From: Gammaproteobacteria bacterium
GTDB taxonomy: Bacteria > Pseudomonadota > Gammaproteobacteria > DSM-16500
Assembly: GCA_031291175.1 (NCBI GenBank)
Contig: JARLJO010000042.1
Span: 1-64,000 of the forward strand
Length of the DNA stretch: 64,000 nucleotides
Reading direction: 5' to 3'
A program made the translations under genes and the position numbers. Within the stretch, counting starts at the first letter, position 1. Each line of letters begins with the position of its first letter. Shown here piece by piece: positions 62,736-64,000 of the stretch. The notes under the pieces were generated by a model. That model saw nothing but the letters and a program-made list of their open reading frames with translations, ran no database searches and was not told where the DNA came from.

Positions 62736-64000
62736 TTACTGGATCTGACTGATGAGCTGATAAACCAACTCTAACGCATCGCGTGGCGACAACGTATTTG
62801 GGTCGACTTTTTTCAAGGACTTTATCACCGCATGTTCTTCGGTATAACTTGCAAATAAATCTTTTTGTATAGGCGCAACATTGACATTTGTCACAGGCTG
62901 ATGCGCCTGACTTTCCAATTCTTGCAATTTTTGTTTGGCTTGCTGAATGACTTTTAATGGAACACCGGCAAGCTGAGCGACTTGAATACCATAACTTTGG
63001 TTTGCCGGACCAGAATTCACCGTATGCAGAAAGACAATTTTATCGCCATATTCAGTCGCATCCAAATGCACATTTTGAACCGTTGAAATTTGTTCTGGCA
63101 TCACAGTGAGTTCAAAGTAATGCGTGGCAAATAAAGTCATGGCTTGAATTTTTTCGGCAAGGTATTCAGCACTCGCCCATGCCAATGACAATCCATCAAA
63201 CGTACTCGTACCCCGACCTACTTCATCCATTAACACCAAACTGTTAGCGGTGGCATTATGCAAAATATTGGCAGTCTCTGTCATCTCCACCATGAAGGTT
63301 GAAAAACCACTGGCCAAATCATCGGCCGCACCAATACGCGTAAAGATTCTATCGACTGAGCCTATTAGCGCCGCTTCTGCTGGCACGAAGCTACCGATAT
63401 GCGCCAATAAGACGATTAAAGCGATTTGACGCATATAAGTCGACTTACCACCCATGTTAGGACCGGTGATAATTAACATGCGTCTTTGTGCGTCCAACTT
63501 CACATCGTTAGGGACGAAAGGATGATCCAGGACGGATTCAACAACAGGATGACGACCAGCGGTAATATGGATTTTTGCATCATGAGAAAATTCAGGACAA
63601 TGCAAGTCTAGGCTATCGGCTCGTTCTGCCAAATTCGTTAAAACATCTAATTCTGCGATGGCACTTGCCGATTCTTGCAAAGGAATCAACTCTAATAAAA
63701 TCTTTTCGATTAAATCTTCGTATAATTCTTTTTCACGTGCTAGCGCTTTGTCTCGGCTGCTTAATGCTTTGTCTTCAAATACTTTTAATTCCGGCGTAAT
63801 AAATCGCTCTGCATTTTTTAAGGTTTGACGACGAATGTAGTCTTCAGGAATGGCTTGTGCTTGAAGTCGGCTGATCTCGATGTAATAACCATGCACTCGA
63901 TTGTAACCCACTTTCAAGGTTGAAAAACCAGTGCGCTTTTTCTCGCGCTCTTCTAATTCGACTAAATAGCTGCCGGCATTTTCACTGAGATCCAACAACT
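62736..64000 (-). CDS. mutS: DNA mismatch repair protein MutS (C-terminal part; gene continues past window)
   Basis: Recognises mismatches and starts repair with MutL. The visible 420 residues include the core and clamp ([15 protein letters not shown]), the ATPase Walker [17 protein letters not shown], Walker [23 protein letters not shown], and FATHYFELT. The C-terminal helix-turn-helix and a short tail follow, to the stop at 62736. The N-terminal mismatch-binding domains lie beyond base 64000. No defect is seen in the part present. Confidence 0.96.
   Translation of the reverse strand, partial: LLDLSENAGSYLVELEEREKKRTGFSTLKVGYNRVHGYYIEISRLQAQAIPEDYIRRQTLKNAERFITPELKVFEDKALSSRDKALAREKELYEDLIEKILLELIPLQESASAIAELDVLTNLAERADSLDLHCPEFSHDAKIHITAGRHPVVESVLDHPFVPNDVKLDAQRRMLIITGPNMGGKSTYMRQIALIVLLAHIGSFVPAEAALIGSVDRIFTRIGAADDLASGFSTFMVEMTETANILHNATANSLVLMDEVGRGTSTFDGLSLAWASAEYLAEKIQAMTLFATHYFELTVMPEQISTVQNVHLDATEYGDKIVFLHTVNSGPANQSYGIQVAQLAGVPLKVIQQAKQKLQELESQAHQPVTNVNVAPIQKDLFASYTEEHAVIKSLKKVDPNTLSPRDALELVYQLISQIQ

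Overview
The window looks like chromosome of an intracellular-lifestyle gammaproteobacterium of the Legionellales type (Legionella/Coxiella/Rickettsiella/Berkiella relatives). This is inferred from gene orders (leuS-lptE-holA-nadD-rsfS-rlmH; lspA-ileS-ribF with murJ and rpsT; rplU-rpmA-obgE divergent from ispB; sua5, scpA-scpB-rluB), a Rickettsia/Thermus-type isocitrate dehydrogenase, a short IcmC/IcmD-like membrane protein beside an EexN-like lipoprotein, and several large unrecognised helical or disordered proteins of the sort that often turn out to be Dot/Icm substrates. No species can be named from sequence reading alone.

Layout. 0.2-6 kb: leucyl-tRNA synthetase, LPS assembly, DNA polymerase delta, NAD synthesis and ribosome genes on the + strand. 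5.9-12.2 kb: EexN-like lipoprotein and IcmC/D-like gene, an alpha/beta hydrolase, and lspA-ileS-ribF on the minus strand. 12.4-14.3 kb: two orphan genes inserted between ribF and murJ. 14.4-20.1 kb: murJ, rpsT, obgE, rpmA, rplU, ispB and a tRNA-Pro. 20.1-36.1 kb: an AT-rich accessory island that starts at the 3' end of the tRNA-Pro with a frameshifted AlpA-type gene and an Ash-like ORF. It carries a two-domain cytidine deaminase, an IS21 remnant, a tightly overlapped five-gene cassette (ATP-grasp ligase, MFS transporter, MetX-like acyltransferase/hydrolase, periplasmic binding protein, hybrid histidine kinase), an intact IS66 element, coiled-coil orphan genes, and an IS3 element that interrupts the second copy of a small gene family. 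36.2-48.1 kb: exported RidA, a CusRS-like two-component pair, DUF945, an RnfD/NqrB-like membrane protein, M15 peptidase, small outer-membrane barrels, and a truncated FIST gene with a PAS kinase and a REC-GGDEF-EAL regulator. 48.1-64 kb: orphan parB, pabA/pabB, murF, icd, sua5, scpA-scpB-rluB, a 703-residue effector-like protein, a squalene/phytoene synthase homologue and the 3' part of mutS.

How genes work together. Most of the window is core metabolism. The five-gene cassette at 22.7-28.9 kb is the best candidate for an undescribed system: a small-molecule ligase, a transporter, an acyl-group enzyme, a periplasmic receptor and a membrane kinase with its own receiver are translationally coupled. 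This is the set of parts expected for making, moving and sensing one small molecule. Its first gene carries an apparent one-base deletion in a T run, as does the AlpA gene, so real decay and sequencing error must be separated first.

A second unexpected feature is a family of at least five dispersed elements (14.3, 51.0, 56.0, 59.2 and 62.6 kb) with conserved end boxes. In the three long copies the stem arms differ between copies but stay self-complementary, around a shared core. A second palindromic family (about 30 bp, at 0.07, 59.1 and 59.3 kb) shows compensatory changes.
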